Part shown: piece after piece, positions 1 through 9,093 of the stretch
How positions within the stretch are numbered: position 1 is the first letter of the stretch
Layout of the letters: each line of letters opens with the position of its first letter
Source of the DNA: an uncultured Lachnospiraceae bacterium
GTDB taxonomy: Bacteria; Bacillota; Clostridia; Lachnospirales; Lachnospiraceae
Direction of reading: 5' to 3'
Assembly: GCA_945929965.1 (NCBI GenBank)
Contig: CAMEOT010000005.1
Location: 1 to 64,000 of the forward strand
Length of the DNA: 64,000 nucleotides
The notes under the pieces: generated by a model
Databases searched by the model: none
What the model saw: only the letters and a program-made list of their open reading frames with translations
Told to the model about the DNA's origin: nothing
Position numbers and translations under genes: made by a program

Positions 1-52
1 CGGCAGCCCTTTCTGCGTGGATTTTAGAACAACTATTTCACTAACTCTCAAT
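1..52. repeat. Edge of a noncoding element with the TTGAGAGTTA end
   Basis: The 52 bases before the first gene are noncoding. TAACTCTCAA at 42-51 (TTGAGAGTTA on the minus strand) lies just after the stop of the first gene. The same ten bases follow the stop of another minus-strand gene at about 35475-35484 and begin the palindromic element at 34571. The element is cut by the window edge, so its structure cannot be judged. Confidence 0.35.
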
Positions 53-820
53 TTACTCTTGTAGAAAATAGTACAAATCCACGGTAGCATCCTTGTAGAT
101 AACATACCCGTGCATTCTTGCAAATTCTTCATACTCCTGGTCCTGTAATCTTCCCACCAGGTTCTTCGACTCCGGCAGGATAATATACGCACACTGCTCT
201 TCCCGTGCCAGTTCTGCCAGTTCTGCAGCATCTATGGTCTCCTGCTCCATCACATCATACAGATCATTTTGTACAATCCATTTGCTTACGATGATATTCC
301 GTCCGTAAGGCATGCACACCACATTGGAATACTGCCGCACATACTGCAACAGTTCTCCGGGGAATACCGCCATAACTTCTCTGCCGGGGACTTCAATGGC
401 ATCGCAGATATCCACCACACTTGTTGGTACATGATACACATTTTCCGCTTTCTGAAAATAGGGATTCCGATAGATCAGGCTTCCGGATATCATGAACAGA
501 ATCAGCGCTGCCGTTATCCCCACGTATTTCCTATATCCGACAAGTTTGCCGCAAAAATCCACCGCCGCATAGGCGATCACCGGAGTCACCGGCAACAGCC
601 ACAGAATCCGGTAATAGATTTCCCCGTCTGCCAGCCCCGATACCAGCTTCGCCACAAGGGGATTAAAAAAAACAAATAATAACAGCAGGGGCACATAGAG
701 AAACATCACACGGATGTGCTTTCGCTTCTCCGTAAGCCACAGATACAACAGACTTATAAGAAACCAGATCATGATCAGCCCCGTTCCCATATATTCCTGA
801 AACAGCTTCAAAGCATCCAT
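53..820 (-). CDS. Polytopic membrane protein, C-terminal half of a DUF6077-like protein
   Basis: This 255-residue protein has about four hydrophobic segments in its first 115 residues and a soluble C-terminal tail of about 125 residues. That layout is typical of the second half of large membrane proteins in clostridial glycan clusters that I associate with DUF6077; the family name is from memory. The gene upstream (881-1927) looks like the matching N-terminal half. The two frames are the same: exactly 60 bases (20 codons) separate them, with four in-frame stops. A good ribosome site (CGGAGG, about 6 bases before ATG) sits in that gap, so this half could be translated on its own. It may be a genuine two-gene split or a decayed single gene. 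Function is unknown; a role in glycan transfer or modification is inferred from context. Confidence 0.6.
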   Translation of the reverse strand: MDALKLFQEYMGTGLIMIWFLISLLYLWLTEKRKHIRVMFLYVPLLLLFVFFNPLVAKLVSGLADGEIYYRILWLLPVTPVIAYAAVDFCGKLVGYRKYVGITAALILFMISGSLIYRNPYFQKAENVYHVPTSVVDICDAIEVPGREVMAVFPGELLQYVRQYSNVVCMPYGRNIIVSKWIVQNDLYDVMEQETIDAAELAELAREEQCAYIILPESKNLVGRLQDQEYEEFARMHGYVIYKDATVDLYYFLQE

Positions 821-880
821 TTCTATCCTCCGACTCCGGTCTTACCTTCCGATTACTTACTACAGATACCCTAATACCGG

Positions 881-1927
881 CTACCCTAATACCAGATACA
901 TCCCCGCATAGATGATGCAGGGCACGCAGCAGGTCGCTAAGGGCAGCAATATTTTCAGGTTCTGATAGGCAATTGCCCCACAGATTCCGGCAACTCCCAC
1001 CAGCATACATGCAAGCAATGCTCCCATGGTACTGGCAAGACAGCAGGATGTCATGACCGTGGTTAGCAGAATCCAGAATCCCACCGTAATCTTCTGCTTC
1101 TCCTGCAGTCTGCGAAACAAAATTAACAGCAGGAAGAAGATCATAGGGATCAGAATACTGCCCAACGCCGCTTTTCCCTGTCTGCTTCTGGCGATCATAA
1201 AATTCTCCACAGTGTAAAAAGAATAATCTCCAAATAGGACCAGTACTTCCGTGCAGATCAAAAACAGCGGCAGATTCTTCCCCTGGGACAGCCCTCTGCT
1301 GCCGATCAGATAAAATACGCCATAGGTCATAGAGATCAGTGCAACCGGAAGCAGGGTCTTCGCCACCGTCACCGTAGCAATTCCCGTCATTTGAGAAAGC
1401 CAGGCGATCCAGATGGGAAAAGGCGCCAGTCCGTGCCGCACATCCAGTTCCGTGCTCATACCGGTATAAGGAAGCTTCTGATACATTTTGCCCGACTCCT
1501 GCGCCGCTGTGGAGATTGCCACATAATAAGCATCATCTCCGTCATTGTAGGCCATAACCACCGCCAGTACCAGCTGAAGTAATAAAAGCACTCCAAAGAT
1601 CACCCACAATATGACCGCTTCCCGGTCCGGCTTCTGCGTCCACACTGCTTTGGGTCCTTTGTGGTTACGAAACCACAGCACTGCAGACACCACTAACAGT
1701 CCTGTGATATAGACGCCATACCATAGCACTACCTTCTCCAGTCTTCCCTCCGTAAGGATCACCGGAACACAGATCACCTGAAATCCTGCCCACAACAGTA
1801 TCTGCCCGCTGATCCACAGGAATACTATATTTTTATGAGGTTTATCCACACCTGCAAAGCAGTTTCCCACGCACACAGGCAGGACCAACACCAGCACTGC
1901 AAGCCACAACAAGCGAACTACGATCAT
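881..1927 (-). CDS. Polytopic membrane protein, N-terminal half of a DUF6077-like protein
   Basis: The 348-residue product has about nine hydrophobic segments from its first residues onward. A loop near residue 130 contains NDGDDAYYVA, an acidic motif after a membrane segment as in GT-C type transferases. It ends abruptly inside a membrane segment (GMYLVLG), unusual for a complete polytopic protein. The following in-frame 20 codons contain four stops and an exact 12-base direct repeat (867-878 and 882-893, 15 bases apart) at the break. The next gene then supplies what looks like the missing C-terminal part. It is the penultimate gene of the long glycan run visible here. Function is not known. 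Confidence 0.6.
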   Translation of the reverse strand: MIVVRLLWLAVLVLVLPVCVGNCFAGVDKPHKNIVFLWISGQILLWAGFQVICVPVILTEGRLEKVVLWYGVYITGLLVVSAVLWFRNHKGPKAVWTQKPDREAVILWVIFGVLLLLQLVLAVVMAYNDGDDAYYVAISTAAQESGKMYQKLPYTGMSTELDVRHGLAPFPIWIAWLSQMTGIATVTVAKTLLPVALISMTYGVFYLIGSRGLSQGKNLPLFLICTEVLVLFGDYSFYTVENFMIARSRQGKAALGSILIPMIFFLLLILFRRLQEKQKITVGFWILLTTVMTSCCLASTMGALLACMLVGVAGICGAIAYQNLKILLPLATCCVPCIIYAGMYLVLG

Positions 1928-1952
1928 TTTTCACCCTCGTTTCCGTTCTCCA

Positions 1953-3710
1953 TTATCTTACATACAGATAAATATTATCTCCGTGCACCCCTTCGGAAAG
2001 CAGCGTCTCCTCCGGTTCCATGCCATATTTCTCCCGCAGGACCGAAGAAACCGTCTCTTCCTCAACCCCTGATTTGATCAGTACCACTACCCGGTCCAGC
2101 ATCCGGAGTGAATCCACATCCTTACGCTCTGCAAGCTCCTTCGCTGTCACCAAAAGTGTCCTGTCGTAGTGCATAAACTCCGGCAGATTCTCATAATATC
2201 CCACACCGGCATAGACGCAGATACAGGGAAGTGACGCATACTCTTCCGCCAGCTGTTCCTGCTGCCCATACCCTCGATAGAGGTATTCTCCGTCATAGGA
2301 TGCAAGGCGCAGTCCCTGCACTACAATAATCAGAGCCATCAGCCCAATGCCTACTAAACGTCCCTTCCAGCCGGAAGCCTTGGCAAGTCTCTTCCCCAGG
2401 CAACATAAAAGAAGCGCGAAGAGTAACGCGATCATAGGAAACATGGGCATCACATACCGGTCCACCAGATACGGTGACATCCGGGATGCCAGCAGATAGT
2501 ATCCCACTACAGGAATGATGAGCATACACAGGATTCCCCTGACCGCCCGGGGCATACTAAGCTCCTGTCCTTTGTGTCTGCGATACCACAGTACCACTGC
2601 CAAAACTACCGCCGTGGCGCAGCCTGCTCCAAGTAACATATCTCCGACCGTCCGGTCCGCCAGAATCCTCGCAAAAGCAAGCAGTCTCGCTCCGTATCCG
2701 GCGAATCCGGAAGCCAGATTGTCCAGAGCTTCCACACCTCTTCCGCTGGAAAATACGTCAGCTATCGCAAAGGGGAACAACACCAGTCCGATCACCGCAG
2801 CCACTACCATGGAGCGAATATATATCCATAATTCCCGCATTCTTTTACTGCATAAAAGTCCCGCTGCCGTCACCGCCGCCAGCAGAATACAATAAAACAG
2901 GAAAAAATACTGGGTCAGAAATCCCAGCACCGTAATGGCAATGAGTCCCTTATTACTCCGGTCAAATCCATGTTCCTTCCATTTCTCCACATGCATGGAA
3001 AGCAGTGCCACACACAGACAGGATAAGAGGCAGTACATGCGGATCAGCAGAACAGAAGCCAGTGCTCCCGTGCTGAGTCCGTACAGTAATACTGCAAGGA
3101 TCCCCACAAGTCTTCCCTGCTCTTCCATACCAAAAATCTCCGAAAGCTGTCTTCCCAACCGAAGCAGCAGCCATAATGTGATCCCCACACAGATCAGATT
3201 GATCGTACATCCAAGCCACGGTGACAAAGTTCCAGGGAACAGAGAGCTCATAGTATGCAACAGCATAAAATGCACCGGCGGATGATTATCATCCTTCACA
3301 TTAAAATACACCGACAGATAATCAAACGCATCGCTGCCGTCCACTGTTACATAATCCCGAAACTGCCCGGAAGTGATCCAGGCCGGCTCCTCATAGACAT
3401 CTGCCTTATAAGATAACAGTTTACTGCTGCCGCGGTTCTTCAGCACATCCGTTACCGTACTTTTCAAATTCATCAGGGTCTCACCAAAGCTGTCTCCCTG
3501 TATCTCTTCCCGCACGAATTTTGCCAGACGTCCCTCCGGCTGGGTGGGAACGATCCATGGATTGTACCTGGCATCCGCCAGTTCGAAGCTTAACAGTTCG
3601 TCCATGTGATAGCCTTCTTTAAAGCTTACCCCTACACACAGCACTCCCAGACACAGTATAACTGCCAGAAGCTCCGGCAGGATTTTTTTCCATCTGCTCG
3701 TTTCACTCAT
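1953..3710 (-). CDS. GT-C (GT39/ArnT-like) membrane glycosyltransferase
   Basis: This 585-residue protein has a first membrane segment followed by a loop with HMDELLSFELA (about residues 35-45). A second loop near residue 140 has DDNHPPVHFMLLH. The acidic pair after the first membrane segment and the HPP motif are hallmarks of the PMT/ArnT-like GT-C fold, which transfers sugars from a polyprenyl-phosphate donor on the outer face of the membrane. About ten further hydrophobic segments follow, then a soluble tail of about 90 residues. Donor and acceptor cannot be told from sequence. It lies 42 bases after its upstream neighbour in the same minus-strand run and probably adds or branches sugars on the surface polymer. 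Confidence 0.75.
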   Translation of the reverse strand: MSETSRWKKILPELLAVILCLGVLCVGVSFKEGYHMDELLSFELADARYNPWIVPTQPEGRLAKFVREEIQGDSFGETLMNLKSTVTDVLKNRGSSKLLSYKADVYEEPAWITSGQFRDYVTVDGSDAFDYLSVYFNVKDDNHPPVHFMLLHTMSSLFPGTLSPWLGCTINLICVGITLWLLLRLGRQLSEIFGMEEQGRLVGILAVLLYGLSTGALASVLLIRMYCLLSCLCVALLSMHVEKWKEHGFDRSNKGLIAITVLGFLTQYFFLFYCILLAAVTAAGLLCSKRMRELWIYIRSMVVAAVIGLVLFPFAIADVFSSGRGVEALDNLASGFAGYGARLLAFARILADRTVGDMLLGAGCATAVVLAVVLWYRRHKGQELSMPRAVRGILCMLIIPVVGYYLLASRMSPYLVDRYVMPMFPMIALLFALLLCCLGKRLAKASGWKGRLVGIGLMALIIVVQGLRLASYDGEYLYRGYGQQEQLAEEYASLPCICVYAGVGYYENLPEFMHYDRTLLVTAKELAERKDVDSLRMLDRVVVLIKSGVEEETVSSVLREKYGMEPEETLLSEGVHGDNIYLYVR

Positions 3711-3752
3711 ATTCCTATACCTGTCTTATGTCCGATTCATCGTCAGACTTTT

Positions 3753-5549
3753 TTATTCCATAACGCGATAGAGATAGATCCGGTAATAACTGTCCTCTGT
3801 CTCGAAGGGATCTTCCCGGATCAGCTTAAGCCCCGTATCTTCGCAATGATCAATGTACGCCGCTGACAGCAGATACCGTCCGCCCAGTTCCTTCAGGCTC
3901 TGTGCATTGATCTCATAATTCTGAAAATAGAAGCCGCCCTTCTGTACCGTATAATACCCCGGACATTCCGCACTGTACAAATAACAGCGGTTGCCCCAGC
4001 CATCGAACTGCTCCGTCAGATACTCACTTTTGTCCAGTTCCGGTGCAATGATCTCGCGGAATCGGTGCTTATAAGCCAGATCATAATTGTTAGAATACCC
4101 ATCCAGGCAGTAAAAGCCATGATACAGTGCTGCCGCCGGATCGATCCCTAAGCTTACCACCCGGTAATCCTCCGGTTCTTCTGCTAAATTGTCCCGGATA
4201 TACTGCTGCACCTGCTCTAACACACCCACAGCATAATAATCCCGAAAACTCATGGCGCCGTAGTCTGCGTGTAACATTTTCTGCACATTCGGCTTTAAGT
4301 TACTCTCTGGCAGGACCTGCGCTGCCGTAAGAAGTGTCACTCCCACAGCCAGTAACATTTCTCCTGCTGCCAGCCATTTTCTTACGCTTTTTGCCGTCTC
4401 CTGCTTGCCGGGAAGCTCTTCCACTACCATCAGCAGACAGCAGCCAAGGGCAAAATACCACAGACAGGGGCTCAGCCACAGCACCCGGTTCGCCTGGAAG
4501 CCCTTCAACGCTCCAAGCCCCGAGCGGATACCCACCCCTATGCTGCTGTCCCAGACAGCCGCCGCGAGTGCAAACGATAAAATGCCGCCGCAGGATAAAA
4601 ACAGTGCTTTTTCCAGTCCGGTTACGGATTTTTTATCCCCGGCAGATATTCCCGGGCGGATCCCTGTCACTATCACAAAGCATACTGCCAGAACTAAGAC
4701 CCACCGGTGATAATCCACGCTGTGCTGTCCTCCCTGCAAAAGATTCGTCCACATCTGTCCCCAAAAAGCTACCGGAGCTAAGCTATATTCCGCTTTATGG
4801 GAAACTGCTCCCACGCCGCCGAAAATTTCCTGTAAAAGTGCCCCGTTTTCCAATAAATACACCGCCAAAAGAAGTAGCCAGCCAATTCCCTGCCCTGTCC
4901 GAAACCGTCTGCATAGAAGGGTAATCACTTCCCACAACGCCCAGATACCCAGCACGGCGAATCCCGCAAGCACCAGTGACGAATTTACTCCGAAAAAAAT
5001 CACATACAACCAGGCTGCAATATAGATCTTTCTGTTACCGTCCGCTTCTCCCAGCCGGAGCACGCAGTATAATAACAGCGGCAGTCCATACTGTGACAAG
5101 CCATATACCGGCAAAAACGGAAGATACGCATACAGGCATCCCACCGCCATGGCAACGAAAGCCATCATTCCCTGTCTGTGAGACAGTCTTTCCTCGCTTC
5201 TTGCCACATGCCGGATCAGTAAGAACATTCCCACATAGCCTGTCAGGCTTCCAATCACCTGCATGCAGGCAAGTGCCGCCCACGCAGGCAGCCACCGGTA
5301 CAACAGAACGCACGCCGGTGCCGGCAGGGTCAGTGCCGTCTTCGCCGCACCGTTCATAAATTCCGGCAGAATACCGCTGCCATCCCAGAGGTGTCTTGCC
5401 TTCAGAAGATATGCGATCACCTCTCCATCCAGCTGATCATGATAGACGAAGATGGCATCCTGTCCCAAAAGGATATACGGAATCCCCATTACCAGCACTG
5501 CAAGTATTCCCAGAAAAAACCAGATCTGCGCCCTTCTGCGTTCTGTCAT
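3753..5549 (-). CDS. Large polytopic membrane protein, DUF6044/YfhO-like
   Basis: I place the start at the ATG at 5549 (598 residues). It overlaps the stop of the upstream gene as ATGA and is preceded by GGAGG inside that gene's last codons. The longer reading to 5591 lacks this. The protein has about twelve hydrophobic segments and an acidic loop after the first one (VYHDQLDGEVIAYLL). This resembles the DUF6044 group of glycan-cluster membrane proteins and, more distantly, YfhO-type GT-C proteins. The C-terminal about 200 residues are soluble and tyrosine-rich. The overlap implies coupling to the upstream membrane protein. Activity is unproven; a sugar-transfer role is inferred from fold type and context. 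Confidence 0.65.
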   Translation of the reverse strand: MTERRRAQIWFFLGILAVLVMGIPYILLGQDAIFVYHDQLDGEVIAYLLKARHLWDGSGILPEFMNGAAKTALTLPAPACVLLYRWLPAWAALACMQVIGSLTGYVGMFLLIRHVARSEERLSHRQGMMAFVAMAVGCLYAYLPFLPVYGLSQYGLPLLLYCVLRLGEADGNRKIYIAAWLYVIFFGVNSSLVLAGFAVLGIWALWEVITLLCRRFRTGQGIGWLLLLAVYLLENGALLQEIFGGVGAVSHKAEYSLAPVAFWGQMWTNLLQGGQHSVDYHRWVLVLAVCFVIVTGIRPGISAGDKKSVTGLEKALFLSCGGILSFALAAAVWDSSIGVGIRSGLGALKGFQANRVLWLSPCLWYFALGCCLLMVVEELPGKQETAKSVRKWLAAGEMLLAVGVTLLTAAQVLPESNLKPNVQKMLHADYGAMSFRDYYAVGVLEQVQQYIRDNLAEEPEDYRVVSLGIDPAAALYHGFYCLDGYSNNYDLAYKHRFREIIAPELDKSEYLTEQFDGWGNRCYLYSAECPGYYTVQKGGFYFQNYEINAQSLKELGGRYLLSAAYIDHCEDTGLKLIREDPFETEDSYYRIYLYRVME

Positions 5550-6931
5550 GGTTCCTCCTTTCCGACACTTAAGATCATTCCCACTAGCCACAGCATTCCG
5601 GGAAGCAGTCCGTTCTTATAATCCCAGCATCCCGCATCCTGCATGGTATACCATAAGACCATACAAAGTGCCGTTACTTCGCATAAAAGAAATATTTCCA
5701 AAAAGCACCGTTTTCCATCTTTTTTATAAGATCCCCGACATATCACCACAAGAGCAGTCGCGATAATTCCCACGAGGAACCACCAGCTGCTGTACTTTAA
5801 CAGGACATTTGTCAGCTTCAGGTCTCCGGTCATCATAATGTCTACATTTCTGCCGGAAAAGGTATCATATCCTCTTCCATCCAAAAACAGCTGCAAAAGT
5901 ATAGACGGCATCACATACCCTGCCATGTCCCAGACGATCTGGTGTATATTATCGGAGGGATATGTCTTTAATCCGTATACGGCATACTTCCGGAACAGCT
6001 TCTGTGCATCCTCGCTGCCCAACGCATCCTCTATGTTTTTCTGTATCTCAGAGTCCATGGTTCCGGCATAATACCCGGCTGCTTTAAATTCCTTCCAGGT
6101 CATCTGTTCCCGCAGTTCCTCCGGATATGCGTCATATTCCTCTTCTTCCCTCATATGTGTCCAGGTAAATCTGCGCATCATTGCAGCACTTAACGTATTC
6201 TCCGCTCTGCCGTAGCTGCCCGTGGTCTGCCATAACGGTACCACTGTGAACAAAATGCCTGCCATTGCCGCAAGCAGCAATAACTCTCTGCCCACTCTCT
6301 GTTTTCCGAGCTGCCGGATACGGATCAGGTGCAGGATCCACACCACCACAAGCGGTACCAGTCCAAGATACCTGTTTTCCACTACGAACAGCGTACTGAG
6401 TGCCCACCAGATTCCTGCAATGAACAACCTTTTCAGCGGTAATTTTTCCTCCGCTTTGTCCTCACGTAAAAATCTGATCAGTACTGCCAATTCCATTAAG
6501 AGACAGGAATATCCCGCAGAATTCGGCAGCACTGCCAGATGGCACTGCATGGCAAACGGATATGTCAAAAGTCCAAGGCTTCCCCAAACCGGGAACCATT
6601 TTTTCGCTGTACCGCCAAAGGAACGTAAAAATACCACACCGCTGTAAAATGCAAACAAAATCTGTACCGTGTAAACAAAAAAAGTATAAGGGATAGAGCT
6701 TACAGCTTCTATCCCTTTTGCAAGCATCAGAAAAAGAGGGTATCCGATCCCCATGTAGTCATCACACACAAACGTCCCTGCGGCCGCAAGCCACAGATAG
6801 CTGTCCCCGAATTCCGGGAAGATGCCAAAGGATCTGATCATCCAACAGATTCCCAGTACGATCTGTACTGAGATGCCTATGAACAGAAATCTGCCTGCAG
6901 TCTCCGCAAGCGCTCTGCATGCTTTCTGCAT
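5546..6931 (-). CDS. Polytopic membrane protein, probable GT-C type
   Basis: The 461-residue product has about ten hydrophobic segments. After the first comes a loop with an acidic residue (EFGDSYLWLAA), and YMGIGYPLFLML starts the next segment, a pattern seen in GT-C like proteins of polysaccharide loci. A long soluble insertion (about residues 250-330) is rich in charged and aromatic residues. The start codon follows the stop of the rffA-like gene by one base, with GAGGAG as ribosome site. Its own stop overlaps the next start (ATGA), so three genes are tightly coupled. I do not recognise a named family and give no specific function. Confidence 0.6.
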   Translation of the reverse strand: MQKACRALAETAGRFLFIGISVQIVLGICWMIRSFGIFPEFGDSYLWLAAAGTFVCDDYMGIGYPLFLMLAKGIEAVSSIPYTFFVYTVQILFAFYSGVVFLRSFGGTAKKWFPVWGSLGLLTYPFAMQCHLAVLPNSAGYSCLLMELAVLIRFLREDKAEEKLPLKRLFIAGIWWALSTLFVVENRYLGLVPLVVVWILHLIRIRQLGKQRVGRELLLLAAMAGILFTVVPLWQTTGSYGRAENTLSAAMMRRFTWTHMREEEEYDAYPEELREQMTWKEFKAAGYYAGTMDSEIQKNIEDALGSEDAQKLFRKYAVYGLKTYPSDNIHQIVWDMAGYVMPSILLQLFLDGRGYDTFSGRNVDIMMTGDLKLTNVLLKYSSWWFLVGIIATALVVICRGSYKKDGKRCFLEIFLLCEVTALCMVLWYTMQDAGCWDYKNGLLPGMLWLVGMILSVGKEEP

Positions 6932-6932
6932 C

Positions 6933-8078
6933 TTACTGCTCCTCTAATTCAAAAAAGTTTTTAATCAGTCCACAGATGAAATCCACCTGATCCAGTGTCA
7001 GTCCATAGTACATGGGAAGCCTTGCCAGACGCTCACTCTCCTTCGTCGTATAGCGGTCTTCTCCGTGGAAACGTCCGAACTTCAGTCCTGCTGGTGCCGT
7101 GTGTAACGGAATGTAATGGAATACCGTAAGTACCCCGTTATCCTTCATATAGCTGATAAATCTGGTCCTCTGCTCTAAATCTCTCGCCTTGATATAGAAC
7201 ATATGGGCATTGTGTACACAGCCTTCCGGTACAACAGGCAGATCGATCTTCCCTGCTTCCTTTAACGGCTGCAGCTGCTCATAATAACGGTTCCAGCAGG
7301 CAAGTCTGGCTTCGTTGATCTCATCTGCGATCTCTAACTGTGCATAGAGATAAGCTGCGTTCATATCACTGGGCAGATAGGAGGATCCGTAATTCACCCA
7401 GGTATATTTATCGATCTGACCGCGGAAGAATTTGCTGCGGTTGGTTCCTTTTTCACGGATGATCTCTGCTTCTTCCACATCCTTTTGATCACGGATCAGC
7501 AGGGCACCGCCCTCTCCCATGCTGTAATTCTTCGTCTCATGGAAACTGTAAGCGCCGAAATCACCGATGGTTCCCAGTGCTTTTCCCTTATAGGTGGACA
7601 TGATTCCCTGGGCTGCATCCTCTACCACTTTCAGATTGTGACGTCTTGCAATGTCCATGATCGTGTCCATCTCGCATGCCACGCCGGCATAATGTACCGG
7701 CACGATCGCTTTCGTCTTCTCCGTAATGGCATCCTCGATCAGTGTCTCATCAATGTTCATGGTATCCGGGCGGATATCCACGAACACCGGTACCGCACCC
7801 CGGAGTACGAAAGCATCCGCTGTGGATACAAAAGTATAAGAGGGCATGATCACTTCATCCCCGGGCTTGATATCACACAGAAGTGCCGCCAGCTCTGTTG
7901 CATGGGTGCAGGAAGTGGTTAACAGACATTTGCCGGTTCCCGTTCTCTCCTCGATCCACGCATTACATTTTTTCGTATATTCACCGTCACCGCAGATCTT
8001 CTGATTTTTTACACATTTCTGAATATAATCCGCTGCTTTATCCACATAAGGCGGTACATTAAACTTGATATCTACCAT
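6933..8078 (-). CDS. rffA: dTDP-4-amino-4,6-dideoxygalactose transaminase (RffA/WecE)
   Basis: The 381-residue protein closely follows E. coli WecE/RffA along its length from memory: CGDGEYTKKC, GDEVIMPSYTFVSTADAF, DTMNIDETLIEDAI, VPVHYAGVACEMDTIM and HGEDRYTTKESERL are all present. The pyridoxal-phosphate lysine is K183 in HETKNYSMGEGG. RffA converts dTDP-4-keto-6-deoxyglucose plus glutamate to dTDP-4-amino-4,6-dideoxygalactose (dTDP-thomosamine). The rmlA/rmlB genes that would supply the substrate are not in the window. The acetyltransferase that would finish the sugar is not adjacent either; the GNAT gene at 25099-25701 is one candidate. The next gene downstream starts one base after this stop. 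Confidence 0.9.
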   Translation of the reverse strand: MVDIKFNVPPYVDKAADYIQKCVKNQKICGDGEYTKKCNAWIEERTGTGKCLLTTSCTHATELAALLCDIKPGDEVIMPSYTFVSTADAFVLRGAVPVFVDIRPDTMNIDETLIEDAITEKTKAIVPVHYAGVACEMDTIMDIARRHNLKVVEDAAQGIMSTYKGKALGTIGDFGAYSFHETKNYSMGEGGALLIRDQKDVEEAEIIREKGTNRSKFFRGQIDKYTWVNYGSSYLPSDMNAAYLYAQLEIADEINEARLACWNRYYEQLQPLKEAGKIDLPVVPEGCVHNAHMFYIKARDLEQRTRFISYMKDNGVLTVFHYIPLHTAPAGLKFGRFHGEDRYTTKESERLARLPMYYGLTLDQVDFICGLIKNFFELEEQ

Positions 8079-8113
8079 AATACATCCTCTTTTCCGCTGT
8101 TCCAGCTGTATTT

Positions 8114-9091
8114 TTATATATTCTGATCTGCTCTGTGCTCTCTCTTCCAGCTTCCTACTGCTGTCTGCGGCACATTTGCCGTCACATGACTGATGATATA
8201 TTTCGGTCTGCCCTTGACTTCTTCATAGATTCTTGCAATATAATGTCCGATGATCCCCAGGCTCAGCATCAGAAATCCGCCAATGATCAGGATCAGCAGG
8301 ATCACCGTGGTAAATCCTTCCACGGCTGTACCCATCAGGTAACGCACCAGCGTCTGGATCGCCAGGATCACACTGAAAAATATGGATATCATTCCCATGA
8401 TCGTCACCAGCTGCAGGGGTAATGTACTGAAAGAAGTAGCATTCGTGATCGCATACTTCATCAGGCTCCAGAAGGACCACTTGCTCTGTCCGTATTTGCG
8501 CTCCTGCACTTCATATTCCACGGTCTCGGTCTTAAATCCAGCCCAGAAGGTCAATGCCCGGAAGAAAGTATTTCTCTCCGGCAGCTCCAAAAGCACCTGT
8601 ACCACTTTCCGGTCTAAAAGCTTAAAATCCGAAGAAGCATTCATGTCCATCTTGATCAGTTTACTCATGATCTTGTAGAAAAGTCCCGCGGACAGCTTAT
8701 ATCCCAGGCTCTCCCGTCCTCTGTCGGACTTGATGCCCTCCACGATCTCTGCTCCCTGCTGCCATTTCTCCCACATTAAGGGGATCACCTCAGGGGGATG
8801 CTGTAAGTCACAATCCATCACGATCACGGCGTCTCCCGTGGTCAGTTCCAGTCCGGCGAAAATACCGGCTTCTTTTCCGAAGTTCCGGGAGAATTCCGCT
8901 CCCCGCACTCTCGGATTCTGTGCGGCACATTCCTGTATCCGTTCAAAGGTTCCGTCCTTCGATCCGTCACTGATAAATACCAGCTCGTAATCGATTCCGT
9001 TCGCATCCAGCAGGTCTCCCAACACTTTTGCCGTATTTGCAATATTCTGTTCCTCATTGTATGCCGGTAAGACAATTGATAATAAAGCCAT
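8114..9091 (-). CDS. GtrB-like polyprenyl-phosphate sugar transferase (GT2)
   Basis: This 325-residue protein has an N-terminal GT2 domain with VLPAYNEEQNI and, after about 85 residues, the VMDCDLQHPPEVIPLM donor-binding motif. Two C-terminal membrane segments (about residues 228-250 and 262-285) and a basic tail follow. This is the layout of GtrB/DPM1-type enzymes that make polyprenyl-phosphate-linked glucose or a related sugar on the inner membrane face. The gene directly upstream encodes a GtrII-like membrane transferase and ends two bases before this start. The pair matches the Shigella GtrB/GtrII arrangement for side-branch glycosylation. No GtrA-like flippase is seen beside it. Confidence 0.85.
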   Translation of the reverse strand: MALLSIVLPAYNEEQNIANTAKVLGDLLDANGIDYELVFISDGSKDGTFERIQECAAQNPRVRGAEFSRNFGKEAGIFAGLELTTGDAVIVMDCDLQHPPEVIPLMWEKWQQGAEIVEGIKSDRGRESLGYKLSAGLFYKIMSKLIKMDMNASSDFKLLDRKVVQVLLELPERNTFFRALTFWAGFKTETVEYEVQERKYGQSKWSFWSLMKYAITNATSFSTLPLQLVTIMGMISIFFSVILAIQTLVRYLMGTAVEGFTTVILLILIIGGFLMLSLGIIGHYIARIYEEVKGRPKYIISHVTANVPQTAVGSWKREHRADQNI

Positions 9092-9093
9092 AC

